Positions 33,715-42,099 are shown, numbered from the stretch's first letter. The stretch is 54,372 bases of DNA from Actinomyces bowdenii (GCF_017592395.1 NZ_JAGFOU010000023.1:1-54372), one strand, 5' to 3'. Notes: generated from the letters alone by a model not told the origin. A program made the numbers and translations.

Positions 33715-35853
33715 CTATGTCATCGGGGGCTCGGGCGTTGGCCATGCCGGGGCTGTCTGTGTGAAGAGAGCCGTGTCGGTCACAGCTGCCCGGTCTCCGC
33801 TCTGCCCCCGGGCCGGGGATGAATCAGTCCCGGTCGGTGTGGCCGGCGCGGAGCTGCTGGGCGGATCGGCCGAGGGCGACGGTGCGGGGGTGGTGCTGGG
33901 AGGCGTGTTCGAGGGGTTGTTCGAGCAGGTCTCCCCGACGACGCACACTCCCGGCAGGTCCTGCGTGGGGAAGCCGGGATCGGCGTCGCAATCGTCACCG
34001 ATGCCGTCACCGTCATAGTCGCTCTGGCCGTAGTTGTTGACGTCTGGGCAGTTGTCGCTCTCATGTGGAGTGATGTCGCCGTCATCGGTGACATCCACTC
34101 GGGTTGTTGCGGTGGCCGTCTGCCCATCGGTTTGAGTGACGCGGAGTCCGATGACTCCGCTGTAGGCCTCTGTGAATGTGTGCTGGATGCGGGTTGAGGT
34201 GGAGGTCTCCTCATAGGTGCCGTCGCCGTTGAAGTCCCACTCGATCCTGGTGAGCTCTCCCTTGGTCGCGTGGGAGGCTGCGGCGTCGATCTCGATGGCC
34301 TCACCCGCTTTGGCGACATAGGGTCCTTGAATCCAGGCGAACGGTTTATTGAGCTCGGCGTCGATTGCCTGATTGATGAGCCCCGTGATGTCGTCCGGTG
34401 AGGCGGCGTCTGTGATGGTGCCCCCACTTTGTGATACCAGTGACTGGAAATCGGGGGAGTTCAATGACCCGTTGGTGTTGATGCCGTAAACACTCACCGG
34501 GTCGACGTCATAGGCCGCTTTCGCGACAGATTCTGATGTGTATCCAGTGCCGGGCTCTGGGTTGCGGGGAGGGGCGTCCCCGATGACGAGGGCGATCTTC
34601 TTTGCCCCGTCGCGCCACGTGAGTCCCAGTGCCTGCATCGTGCCGCTGTAGACCGTGGCGTTGGTGTTGAAGAGGTTTCCGCCCTCGAAGGTCAGTGAGT
34701 CGAAACCGCGTTCAATCGCCGCGGGGTCGGTGGTGAAGTCGACGTCGGTGCGCGCCAGGTAGTTGTTCGGATTGAACTGTGGGTGGTCCTTGTAATCCAC
34801 GAGGGCGAATCGGTAGGAGGATGATCGCTTGCTGGTCTGCTCCATGATGGAGCGTATGTTGTTCCGTGCGGCCGCGGCATCGTCCTGCATGGATCCGGTG
34901 GAGTCCACGACGAAGACGATGTCGATGGTTCCCTTGAGGTCCTGGGGGCTCACGGAGTCGGGGACACCGACCTTTGATTGAATCAGTTCGGCGATCTGGG
35001 AGTGGCCGATGAGGTTCGGGTGATAGAATACGTTCGTGTCCTTGCTCGCCTTTGATTCCGTCTTCCCGTCCTTGCCCAGTACGCCTTCTGTCTCGAAGAA
35101 CTCGTTGAGCCAGCGGTAGTCGTTCCGGTTCTTGACTGAGGGGTCCGGCTCGTGCCCGCTGAAGGCGTTGATGACTCCGTCGATGTAGGTGACCTTGAGT
35201 CCAGGGTGCGCGGCGTTCCAATTGTTGACGAGGTTCGACTGCACTGTTCTAGCGGCATCGCTGAGGCCTCGAACGCCGGCGCCGGCATCGTACGTGGTCT
35301 CCGAGTCCTGGAGGATGTACTCGTCATCGGTAGCCAGGCGAGGGTAGCCCACGAGGATGACTTGGGCACCATCGGGGAGCTTGTTGTCGATCTCTTGGAG
35401 TATCTTCTCCGTATTCGTCCTCACGCCCGCCAGCCCTGAGTTCGCCTCATCGACCTTCTGCTTGCAGGTCTTAGCGTCCCTGATGCCGAGGGTGAAGCAC
35501 TGCTTGACAATGTCACTGAAATGCACGTCGTTGCCGCCGATCGTGAACATGACGACGTCGGAGTCCGTGGGCATATTGGCGACTTGTCCTTCGTTCCCTA
35601 GTACTTGCTGTGTTGTGTCACCATTGAATGCAAGATTAGTAAGGATGGCGGGCGTGCCTTGATCGTTGATCCAGTCAACATACCTGTGTGCCCAGTTGTT
35701 GTGGCTCCTGTAGGAGCCTTCTTCGCCGTAGTAGGAACCAGCGCCGGTTCCGGCGGAATAGGAGTCGCCTAGGAGGGTGATGTGCAGAGTATTTGTAGTT
35801 GCCTCTGCTCTTGCGGTCGGTGTAGTTGCTGGAAAAGCAGACAATGCCATCAA
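33715..35853 (-). CDS. SGNH hydrolase with VWA, PKD and calcium-repeat domains; start region damaged
   Basis: Translated from TTG 35853 this is 712 residues. Domains in order: SGNH/GDSL esterase (Ser 31 in LLGDSYSAG, GGND at 106-109, likely His 278 in FYHPNLIGH); von Willebrand A domain with a MIDAS-like DSTGS (317-321); a PKD domain (GEAIEIDAAAS to GLRVTQTDG); and a thrombospondin-3-like segment (DYDGDGIGDDCDAD). The tail is Pro/Ser/Thr-rich, without an LPXTG motif. The better start would be ATG 35907, which is preceded by AAAGG and opens a full signal peptide, but its second codon is TGA. The gene is either a pseudogene or starts at the TTG with a shortened signal. It is AT-richer than its neighbours. 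Confidence 0.8.
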   Translation of the reverse strand: MMALSAFPATTPTARAEATTNTLHITLLGDSYSAGTGAGSYYGEEGSYRSHNNWAHRYVDWINDQGTPAILTNLAFNGDTTQQVLGNEGQVANMPTDSDVVMFTIGGNDVHFSDIVKQCFTLGIRDAKTCKQKVDEANSGLAGVRTNTEKILQEIDNKLPDGAQVILVGYPRLATDDEYILQDSETTYDAGAGVRGLSDAARTVQSNLVNNWNAAHPGLKVTYIDGVINAFSGHEPDPSVKNRNDYRWLNEFFETEGVLGKDGKTESKASKDTNVFYHPNLIGHSQIAELIQSKVGVPDSVSPQDLKGTIDIVFVVDSTGSMQDDAAAARNNIRSIMEQTSKRSSSYRFALVDYKDHPQFNPNNYLARTDVDFTTDPAAIERGFDSLTFEGGNLFNTNATVYSGTMQALGLTWRDGAKKIALVIGDAPPRNPEPGTGYTSESVAKAAYDVDPVSVYGINTNGSLNSPDFQSLVSQSGGTITDAASPDDITGLINQAIDAELNKPFAWIQGPYVAKAGEAIEIDAAASHATKGELTRIEWDFNGDGTYEETSTSTRIQHTFTEAYSGVIGLRVTQTDGQTATATTRVDVTDDGDITPHESDNCPDVNNYGQSDYDGDGIGDDCDADPGFPTQDLPGVCVVGETCSNNPSNTPPSTTPAPSPSADPPSSSAPATPTGTDSSPARGQSGDRAAVTDTALFTQTAPAWPTPEPPMT

Positions 35854-35901
35854 AACTAGGGCGATAGTGATGGTGGGAATGATGGAATCGGGGGTGAGTC
35901 G

Positions 35902-35907
35902 TCACAT
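35902..35907 (-). other. ATG followed by in-frame TGA at the signal-peptide start
   Basis: On the minus strand ATG (35907-35905) is followed directly by TGA (35904-35902) and then CGA CTC ACC. The frame continues as RLTPDSIIPTITIALVLMA and on to TARAEA, a normal basic-hydrophobic-cleavage signal peptide. One C-to-T change from CGA to TGA would explain it. AAAGG lies 9 bases before the ATG. Confidence 0.7.
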
Positions 35908-35939
35908 CGAATCTTGCCTTTCTGGACGATAGTTCCCTG

Positions 35940-36458
35940 TTAGTTGTAACCCAGGGAGATGAGAATTGCGCCCTTGAGGGTATTAGTTGAATCTTCGTTG
36001 TCTAGTATGACGATATGGAGTTGCATGTAGTCGTCGGAGTCTCGGTCGGTGTGACGTGCAGTCCATAGGTTACTGTTGGAGAACTTCTCGTCTTTGGTCC
36101 AACCATGGCCTTCTGCGTAAGTAATAAATTCTGACACGAGGGAGCTAGGTTGGTGGTCGCTATGGAAATACCGTTTTAAATACAGTCTGGATGTCTTCCA
36201 CTCCAGCCATCCGGGGAGTCTGGCTTTATCGGTGTGGAAGGCGGTGTGGCCGAGGATCGTCTCGGCTCCCATGGGGTCGTTCTCCAGGGCTCGTAGTCTG
36301 CGGGCGTTCTCGCCCAGGTAGCCGCCGGGGCCGAAGGCCCAGGCCAGACCGGGTGGGACCACCGTGATCCCTGCGAGGGCCGCACTCGCGATGACCCACC
36401 GGCGCGAGCGCCGTGGCTGCGGTTCGCGGTCGGGGCCCTGCGGCTGTGAAGCGGCCAT
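35940..36458 (-). CDS. Small single-pass membrane protein of unknown function
   Basis: This 172-residue protein has a basic N terminus (PRRSRRW), one membrane helix (VIASAALAGITVVPPGLAWAF, residues about 26-46) and an exported domain of about 125 residues with no motif I recognise. The gene is strikingly AT-rich (25 of 60 bases are G or C at 36121-36180), which suggests horizontal acquisition. It ends 33 bases before the original start of the SGNH/VWA gene on the same strand, so the two probably formed one operon. ATG 36458 was chosen because it leaves a short cytoplasmic tail. It is divergent from the methyltransferase. Confidence 0.7.
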   Translation of the reverse strand: MAASQPQGPDREPQPRRSRRWVIASAALAGITVVPPGLAWAFGPGGYLGENARRLRALENDPMGAETILGHTAFHTDKARLPGWLEWKTSRLYLKRYFHSDHQPSSLVSEFITYAEGHGWTKDEKFSNSNLWTARHTDRDSDDYMQLHIVILDNEDSTNTLKGAILISLGYN

Positions 36459-36613
36459 GGTCTGAAGGTAACGACTTGATTGCGACGTGTCAAGGATCAC
36501 GTGACAATAGTCGATGTTGTGGATCTTCGTCGTCGGGCGGAGTCCCATCGCCCGCGCGGTCCTGCACCGGCAGACGACTGCCTGCGGCGCAAGTCCCGCC
36601 CCGCACACCTTTG

Positions 36614-36632
36614 TAAGGCTAGGCTTAGCACA
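36614..36632 (+). promoter_or_regulatory. Probable DtxR/IdeR-type iron box
   Basis: The 19 bases starting TAAGGCTAGGCTTAGC match the DtxR/IdeR consensus TWAGGTWAGSCTWACCTWA at 15 of 19 positions. The site ends on the A of the methyltransferase ATG, so bound regulator would block transcription or the mRNA may be leaderless. The surrounding sequence (36600-36632) is otherwise GC-rich. Confidence 0.5.
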
Positions 36633-37495
36633 TGTCAGAGCTTGATGATGCCCCCGCCCCGGCCCGCACCACTCCAGCCACCGCCCCCTCCCACGCTTCC
36701 GACCAGACAGGCCTCCCCCTGCCCCATGCGGGCCGGCCCGTGTCCACCGCCCCCGGGCACTGGGTGCTGGCCCGAGCCGGCAAGCGCGTCCTGCGCCCCG
36801 GCGGAGCCGCCCTGTCCGCCGCCATGCTCCGGCATGCGGGACTGCCCGGCTCCGACGTCGTCGAGCTCGCCCCGGGCCTGGGGCGCACTGCCGCCGAGAT
36901 CCTCAAGGCGGGCCTCGCCTCCTACACCGCGATCGACCGCGACCCCGACGCCGCCACGCGCGTGGCCGCCGTCGTCGGCAGGCGCGGCAGCGTCCGCCAG
37001 GGCGAGGCCGCCAAGACCGGCCTGGATGATGCCAGCGCCGACGTCGTCGTCGGCGAGGCCATGCTCACCATGCAGGGAGACAAGGGCAAGGCCGCCATCG
37101 TCGCCGAGGCCGCCCGCATCCTGCGCCCCGGCGGGCGCTACGCCATCCACGAGCTCGCCGCGACCCCCGACGACATCGCCGAGGCGCGCTACACCGAGCT
37201 GCGCAAGGACCTGGCCCGCTCCATCCACGTCAATGCCCGGCCCATGACCCCCGCCGCCTGGAGGCGGCTCATGGAGGAGGCCGGCCTGGAGGTCGAGTGG
37301 GTCGAGACCGCCCCCATGGCCCTGCTCAAGGTCGGGCGCAACCTGCGCGACGAGGGCGTGGGCGGCTTCCTGCGCATCGCCCGCAACGTCCTGGGTGACA
37401 AGGAGCTGCGCGCCCGCGTCCTGAGCATGCGCCGCACCTTCAAGCACTGGGAGAAGGACATGGCCGGCATCGCCCTGGTGGCCCGCAAGCCCTGA
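36632..37495 (+). CDS. Class I SAM-dependent methyltransferase
   Basis: This 287-residue protein has motif I VVELAPGLGRTAAEILK (residues about 71-87), the acidic motif II in TAIDRDPDA, and the later LRPGGRYAIHELA strand. It belongs to the methyltransferase type 11/25 group. The small-molecule substrate cannot be told from sequence. The first 25 or so residues are disordered. An iron-box-like site covers the start codon, so expression may rise under iron limitation. Palindrome copy 2 follows the stop by 10 bases. Confidence 0.85.
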   Translation: MSELDDAPAPARTTPATAPSHASDQTGLPLPHAGRPVSTAPGHWVLARAGKRVLRPGGAALSAAMLRHAGLPGSDVVELAPGLGRTAAEILKAGLASYTAIDRDPDAATRVAAVVGRRGSVRQGEAAKTGLDDASADVVVGEAMLTMQGDKGKAAIVAEAARILRPGGRYAIHELAATPDDIAEARYTELRKDLARSIHVNARPMTPAAWRRLMEEAGLEVEWVETAPMALLKVGRNLRDEGVGGFLRIARNVLGDKELRARVLSMRRTFKHWEKDMAGIALVARKP

Positions 37496-37505
37496 TCCCC
37501 TTCTT

Positions 37506-37573
37506 TTCGACAATTTGCATGAGATCGTACTTCTCCGGGCCCGGAAAAGGCCGATCTCATGCAAATTGTCGAA
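37506..37573. repeat. 68-bp palindrome family B, copy 2
   Basis: This copy is identical to copy 3 at 38221-38288 and is the exact reverse complement of copy 1. It lies 10 bases after the methyltransferase stop. The left flank CCCCTTCTTT and right flank A-rich/GGGG extend the dyad a little further. The remainder of the gap to 37757 has no clear gene and presumably carries the DUF2087 promoter. Confidence 0.95.
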
Positions 37574-37757
37574 AGTGGGGGAGGGGTGCCCGCACCGGGC
37601 TGCTACCATGTCCGTCACGGCGAGCCAACGCCGAGCGGACGACAGCCCGGTCCTGTCGGCGATCCCGCGAAGGGGAGCGAATCCTCCGGCACCCCGCTCC
37701 GAGTCCTTCCACCCGTGGCGGCGATGACCGGGATCGCGACCGCCCGAAGGGCTGACC

Positions 37758-38204
37758 ATGACCACCGATCATGACTTCAAGAGGCTCGTGCGCGCCCGCA
37801 TGGCCGACACCGGCGAGAACTACACGACCGCCCGCGCCCACTTGCTCTCCCAGCGCCAGGAGGCCGAGCGCTTCCACCGCCGCACCCTGCGCTCCTTCCT
37901 GCGCCAGGGGCGGCTGGTCTCCATCCCCGCCAAGCGGCGGGCCCGCGTCGTCATCCTCCTGGAGCTCCTCAGCCTGTTCGAGGCCGGCCGCGACTACACC
38001 GAGGCCGAGGTCGGCGACATCCTGCGCCCCGTGCACGACGACGTCGCCTACCTGCGCCGCGAGCTGGTCGACTACGGCTTCATGACCCGCAGCGCCTCGA
38101 TCTACCGCGTGGCCGAGGAGCTTCCGCAGGCGCAGGGCAACGTGATCAGCGAGCTTCCTCACGACGTCGAGCGCCGCTTCGCCGCCGCTGCCCGCAAGCC
38201 CTGA
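37758..38204 (+). CDS. DUF2087 domain-containing protein
   Basis: This 148-residue, probably cytoplasmic protein has a basic start (DHDFKRLVRARMADTGENYTTARAHLL, residues about 4-30). The rest is a DUF2087 domain, seen in RTLRSFLRQGRLVSIPAKRR, the helix LLELLSLFEAGRDYTEAEVGDIL and LRRELVDYGFMTRS. The domain looks like a winged helix and often occurs in transcriptional regulators, so a DNA-binding role is plausible but not shown. It stands alone between two identical palindromes (copies 2 and 3). Confidence 0.82.
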   Translation: MTTDHDFKRLVRARMADTGENYTTARAHLLSQRQEAERFHRRTLRSFLRQGRLVSIPAKRRARVVILLELLSLFEAGRDYTEAEVGDILRPVHDDVAYLRRELVDYGFMTRSASIYRVAEELPQAQGNVISELPHDVERRFAAAARKP

Positions 38205-38220
38205 CCCGCCGCCCCCTATT

Positions 38221-38288
38221 TTCGACAATTTGCATGAGATCGTACTTCTCCGGGCCCGGAAAAGGCCGATCTCATGCAAATTGTCGAA
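38221..38288. repeat. 68-bp palindrome family B, copy 3
   Basis: This copy has the same sequence and orientation as copy 2. It fills the 94-bp space between the convergent DUF2087 and sdhB genes, 16 bases after one stop and 10 bases before the other. The right flank AAAAGAAGGGGG mirrors the left flank CCCCCTATTTT. Confidence 0.95.
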
Positions 38289-38298
38289 AAGAAGGGGG

Positions 38299-39054
38299 TT
38301 AGTCGTCGTGGGTGGGGCCGCGCCAGGCGGCACGCAGCACCTCCCGGTTCGCCGCCGCGATCGCCTCCAGGGGGATGCCCGCCGGGCAGGTGGGCACGCA
38401 CTCCCCGTAGACCGAGCACGGCCCGAAATACTCGTCCAGCGCCCGGGCCATCCCCCGCGCCCGGCGGGAGCGCTCATGGGCGCCCTGCGGCATCAGCGAC
38501 AGATGGGCGAGCTTGGCCCCCGCGAAGAGCATCGCCGCACCATTGGGACACGCCGCCACACAGGCCCCGCAGCCGATGCACACCGCGAAATCCAGCGCCG
38601 CCTCGGCATCGGCCCGCGGCTGGGCCACCGCATCGGCATCCGCGGCCGTGCCCGCCATGACATCCACCGTGCCCCCGGCGCGCACCAGCTCATCCAGGGC
38701 CGTGCGGTCCACCGCCAGATCCCGGATCACCGGGAAGGCCCCGGCCCGCAGCGGCTCCAGGCGCAGGGCGGCCACCCCCGGGAAGGCCCGCAGGTGCTGG
38801 CGGCATGCCGGCGTGTTGTCCACCGGCCCATGCGGGCGCCCGTTGACCAGGAACCCGCAGGCCCCGCACACGCCCTCGCGGCAATCGGACTCGAAGACCA
38901 CCGGCTCCCCACCGGCCTCGATGATCTGGTCGTTGAGCCGATCCAGCAGCTCGAGCAGGCTCATCTCCGGGGCGGCGTCCTCCACCACATGCGTCTCGAA
39001 GCGCCCCTCGGCCCGGGGCCCGTCCTGCCGCCAGATCTCCAGGGTGATCCTCAT
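38299..39054 (-). CDS. sdhB: Succinate dehydrogenase/fumarate reductase iron-sulfur subunit
   Basis: This 251-residue subunit carries electrons between the flavin and the membrane. The 2Fe-2S ligands are in CREGVCGACGFLVNGRP with a fourth Cys in TPACRQH; the 4Fe-4S and 3Fe-4S ligands are in CIGCGACVAACPNGAA and CSVYGECVPTCPAGI. It is the last gene of sdhCAB and its start overlaps the sdhA stop by four bases. The transcript runs into palindrome copy 3. Confidence 0.95.
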   Translation of the reverse strand: MRITLEIWRQDGPRAEGRFETHVVEDAAPEMSLLELLDRLNDQIIEAGGEPVVFESDCREGVCGACGFLVNGRPHGPVDNTPACRQHLRAFPGVAALRLEPLRAGAFPVIRDLAVDRTALDELVRAGGTVDVMAGTAADADAVAQPRADAEAALDFAVCIGCGACVAACPNGAAMLFAGAKLAHLSLMPQGAHERSRRARGMARALDEYFGPCSVYGECVPTCPAGIPLEAIAAANREVLRAAWRGPTHDD

Positions 39055-41165
39055 CGGTAATCCCTCTCCTGCAACTCGACGACGCTGAAGTCCAGGGGCT
39101 CGCTGCGGCGCACCGGGACGCCGTCGGGCCCGCTGACCCAGGCCGACACGGTGCGCCAGGCCTCGTCATCGCGCCGGGCCTCCCCGCCCTCGGTGGCGAA
39201 CTCCTCGCGGAAATGGGCGCCGGCGGACTCGCGACGATCCAGGGCATCGATCACCATGAGCTCGGCCAGCTCCAGGAAGTCCGCGACCCGGCCCGCCCGC
39301 TCCAGCTCCTGATTGAGCCGGTGCTCCCCGCCCACCACGCGCACATCGCGCCAGAACTCCTCGCGCAGCGCCCGCACCCGGGCCAGGGCCTCGATCAGCC
39401 CCTCCTCGCTGCGGCTCACCCCGCAGCCGGCGTAGAGGACCTCCCCCAGGCGGCGGTGGAACCACACCGGCCGGTGGGTGCCGCCCACCGCCAGGAGCCG
39501 GGCCACCCGCCCCGATGCCCGCTCGACGGCGTCGAGCGCCTCGGGGGCGCCCGCCTCCAGGACCGGGGCGCCCACCAGGCCCGCCAGGTAGTCGGGCACG
39601 GCCAGGGGCAGGGTGAACCACCCGTCCACGCAGGCGCTCAGCAGCGAGTTGGCGCCCAGGCGGTTGGCCCCGTGGTAGTTGCTCGAGGCCTCCCCACCCA
39701 CGAAGAGGCCGGGGATGGTGGTCATCTGGTCGAAGTCCACCCATAGGCCGCCCATGGTGAAGTGGGCCCCCGGCGCGATGCGCATCGGCACCTCGTAGGG
39801 GTCCTCGCCGGTGGCGTCGAGGTACATGGCGAACAGGTTGCCGTAGCGCGCGGCGATGGTCTCGCGCCCCAGCCGCTCCAGGGCGTCGCGGAAGTCCAGG
39901 TAGACCGAGTTGCGCAGCGGCCCCACGCCGTGGCCGGACTCAATGCGCTCGCGGGCGTTGCGCGAGGCCACATCGCGCGGTGTGAGGTTGCCGAAGGCCG
40001 GGTAGCGCCGCTCCAGGTAGTAGTCGCGCTCCTCCTCGGGGATGTCGCCCGGGGCGCGCTCATCGCCGGGCTGGGCCGGGACCCAGATGCGCCCGTCGTT
40101 GCGCAGGGACTCGCTCATGAGCGTGGTCTTGGACTGCCAGTGGGAGCTGACCGGCAGGGCCGTGGGGTGGAACTGGATGTAGCTGGGGGAGGCGAAGGCG
40201 GCACCGGCGCGGTGGGCCCGCCAGGCGGCGGTGGCGTTGGAGGCCATGGCCAGGGTGGAGAAGTGGAAGACCGAGCCGTAGCCGCCGGTGCACAGCACGA
40301 CGGCGTGCGCGCTCCAGGCCCGGATCTCCCCGGAGAGCAGGTCGCGGGTGACGATGCCCTGGGCGCGGCCGTCGGCCACGATGAGGTCGAGCATCTCGGT
40401 GCGCGTGTGCAGGTTGACGGTGCCGGCGGCCACCTGCTCCTGGAGGGCCTGGGCGCAGGCCACCTCCAGCTGCTGACCGGTCTCCCCGCGGGTGTAGTAG
40501 GTGCGCGAGACCTGCACGCCGCCGAAGGAGCGGGTGGCGAGCTGTCCGCCGTACTCTCGGGCGAAGGGCGCCCCGATGGCGTGCATGTGGTCGATGACGC
40601 GCCCCGACTCCTGGGCCAGGCGCACGACGTCGGCCTCCCGGGCCCGGAAGTCCCCGCCCTTGATGGTGTCCTTGATGAATCGGCGCAGGGAGTCGCCGTC
40701 GACCTTGCGGGCGCGGGCGGCGTTGATACCGCCCTGGGCGGCCACCGAGTGGGCGCGGCGGGCGGCGTCGTGCAGGCTGAAGCACTCCACCCGGTAGCCC
40801 AGGCGCCCCAGGGTGGCGGCGGCCCCCGAGCCGGCCAGGCCCGTGCCCACCACGATGACCGTGAGCCGACGGCGGTTGGCGGGGCTGACCAGCCGGTAGG
40901 AGTCGCGGCGGGACTGCCAGGCGTCCATCGGGTCGCCCTCGGGAAGGCGGGGGTCGAGGTCCTCCCCGACGCGGTAGTCGGGGGTGGCGGGGCCCGGTGG
41001 GCGGGGCGCGGGGCGGGTCCGGGCCGCGGGAGCGGCGGCTGGAGGTGCCGCCGGGCCGCGGCCGCTCGCGGTGGCGGGAGCGCCGTCGGGCCCGGGAGTG
41101 GGCTCACCGGATTCGGCGGTGCCGTGGGGGCGGACGGCGTCGAGGACCCAGCGCAGGCGGCTCAT
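39051..41165 (-). CDS. sdhA: Succinate dehydrogenase/fumarate reductase flavoprotein subunit
   Basis: This catalytic subunit of 704 residues oxidises succinate to fumarate or works in reverse. FAD motifs are TVIVVGTGLAGSGAAATLG and RRAHSVAAQGGINA, whose His forms the covalent flavin link. The later catalytic segment includes HFTMGGLWVDFDQMTTIPGL, and LGANSLLSAC binds FAD. A low-complexity Pro/Ala insert at about residues 17-66 precedes the conserved DYRVGEDLDPRLPEGDP. ATG 41165 overlaps the sdhC stop (ATGA). The tight cytochrome b-flavoprotein-FeS order matches the menaquinone-linked complexes of actinobacteria. Confidence 0.95.
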   Translation of the reverse strand: MSRLRWVLDAVRPHGTAESGEPTPGPDGAPATASGRGPAAPPAAAPAARTRPAPRPPGPATPDYRVGEDLDPRLPEGDPMDAWQSRRDSYRLVSPANRRRLTVIVVGTGLAGSGAAATLGRLGYRVECFSLHDAARRAHSVAAQGGINAARARKVDGDSLRRFIKDTIKGGDFRAREADVVRLAQESGRVIDHMHAIGAPFAREYGGQLATRSFGGVQVSRTYYTRGETGQQLEVACAQALQEQVAAGTVNLHTRTEMLDLIVADGRAQGIVTRDLLSGEIRAWSAHAVVLCTGGYGSVFHFSTLAMASNATAAWRAHRAGAAFASPSYIQFHPTALPVSSHWQSKTTLMSESLRNDGRIWVPAQPGDERAPGDIPEEERDYYLERRYPAFGNLTPRDVASRNARERIESGHGVGPLRNSVYLDFRDALERLGRETIAARYGNLFAMYLDATGEDPYEVPMRIAPGAHFTMGGLWVDFDQMTTIPGLFVGGEASSNYHGANRLGANSLLSACVDGWFTLPLAVPDYLAGLVGAPVLEAGAPEALDAVERASGRVARLLAVGGTHRPVWFHRRLGEVLYAGCGVSRSEEGLIEALARVRALREEFWRDVRVVGGEHRLNQELERAGRVADFLELAELMVIDALDRRESAGAHFREEFATEGGEARRDDEAWRTVSAWVSGPDGVPVRRSEPLDFSVVELQERDYR

Positions 41166-41950
41166 GAGATCACTCCGGTCAGGACGAGCAGGGGGAGGGC
41201 GCCGTTGCCCGCGGTGATGGCCAGGGCCACCAGGAGGGCCAGCGCCAGCCAGATGCGGCGCAGGCGGGGCGCGGTGCCGCCCAGGTCGTGCAGGACGCTC
41301 CACAGGCCCTGGGCCAGGTGGAGGCCGATGACCACCATGACGGCGGTGTAGAGCAGCGCCATCCAGGGGCGCGACAGGCTCGCCACGAGGTTGGCGTAGG
41401 CGTGGACCTCGAGGTGGGGGCCGTGGCCGGAGGGGTGCTGGTAGTCGGGGGAGGCCACGAGGCGGCCGAGGGTCAGATCCAGCAGGTGCACGACGACGAA
41501 GGCCCCGATGACGGCGCCGGAGAGCAGCATGGTGCGGGCGGCGAAGGAGCGCGGCAGCAGGCCCCGGCGCCGGTGCGGGCCGCGGGCGAGGCGGGCGCGG
41601 CGCCACAGGGCGGTCCCGGCTGCGGCGTGGGCCAGGATGCAGGCCAGCAGCACGACGCGCAGCGCCCACAGCAGCCCCTCATGGGGCAGGAGCGGGTAGG
41701 CGAAGCTGCGCAGCATGGCGGCGTAGCCGTTGTATGCCTGTGGGCCCTGGAAGACCTTGAGGTTGCCGATCATGTGGACCAGGACGAAGAGCCCCATGAT
41801 CGAGCCGGTCACCGCCATGGTGGTCTTCAGGACGGCGTGCGGCAGGCGCCGGGCGGCGGGGAAGGGGTGGGAGGTGCGGGAGGCGTGGGAGCGTGCGGGC
41901 AGGGAGTCCCCCAGGGGAGGCGCTGCTGGTTCCTGACTGGTGCTCCTCAT
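41162..41950 (-). CDS. sdhC: Succinate dehydrogenase cytochrome b subunit
   Basis: This 262-residue membrane anchor has five helices, as expected for the single-subunit diheme cytochrome b type. The helices include VTGSIMGLFVLVHMIGNLKVF (about 47-67), LWALRVVLLACILAHAAAGTALW and the last LALALLVALAITAGNG. Helical His residues in VHMIG, ILAHAA, VVHLLD and IGLHLAQ are probable heme ligands. It donates or accepts electrons from menaquinone, in line with men genes further right. ATG 41950 was chosen where a soluble tail of about 40 residues precedes the first helix. Confidence 0.92.
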   Translation of the reverse strand: MRSTSQEPAAPPLGDSLPARSHASRTSHPFPAARRLPHAVLKTTMAVTGSIMGLFVLVHMIGNLKVFQGPQAYNGYAAMLRSFAYPLLPHEGLLWALRVVLLACILAHAAAGTALWRRARLARGPHRRRGLLPRSFAARTMLLSGAVIGAFVVVHLLDLTLGRLVASPDYQHPSGHGPHLEVHAYANLVASLSRPWMALLYTAVMVVIGLHLAQGLWSVLHDLGGTAPRLRRIWLALALLVALAITAGNGALPLLVLTGVIS

Positions 41951-42025
41951 GGCCCACGCTCCATCGATCCCGCGGACAACAAGTGTATCGCAAATCACAG
42001 CAGCGCGTGCCCGAACCCCCTTCCT

Positions 42026-42093
42026 TTCGACAATTTGCATGAGATCGGCCTTCTCCAGCGCCGGAAAAGGCCGATCTCATGCAAATTGTCGAA
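42026..42093. repeat. 68-bp palindrome family B, copy 4 (diverged core)
   Basis: The outer 21-base arms are identical to the other copies. The core reads GGCCTTCTCCAGCGCCGG, so it is the most different copy and nearly symmetric. It lies 7 bases after the dapD stop (minus strand) and 76 bases upstream of sdhC. Confidence 0.95.
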
Positions 42094-42099
42094 GGTGGG

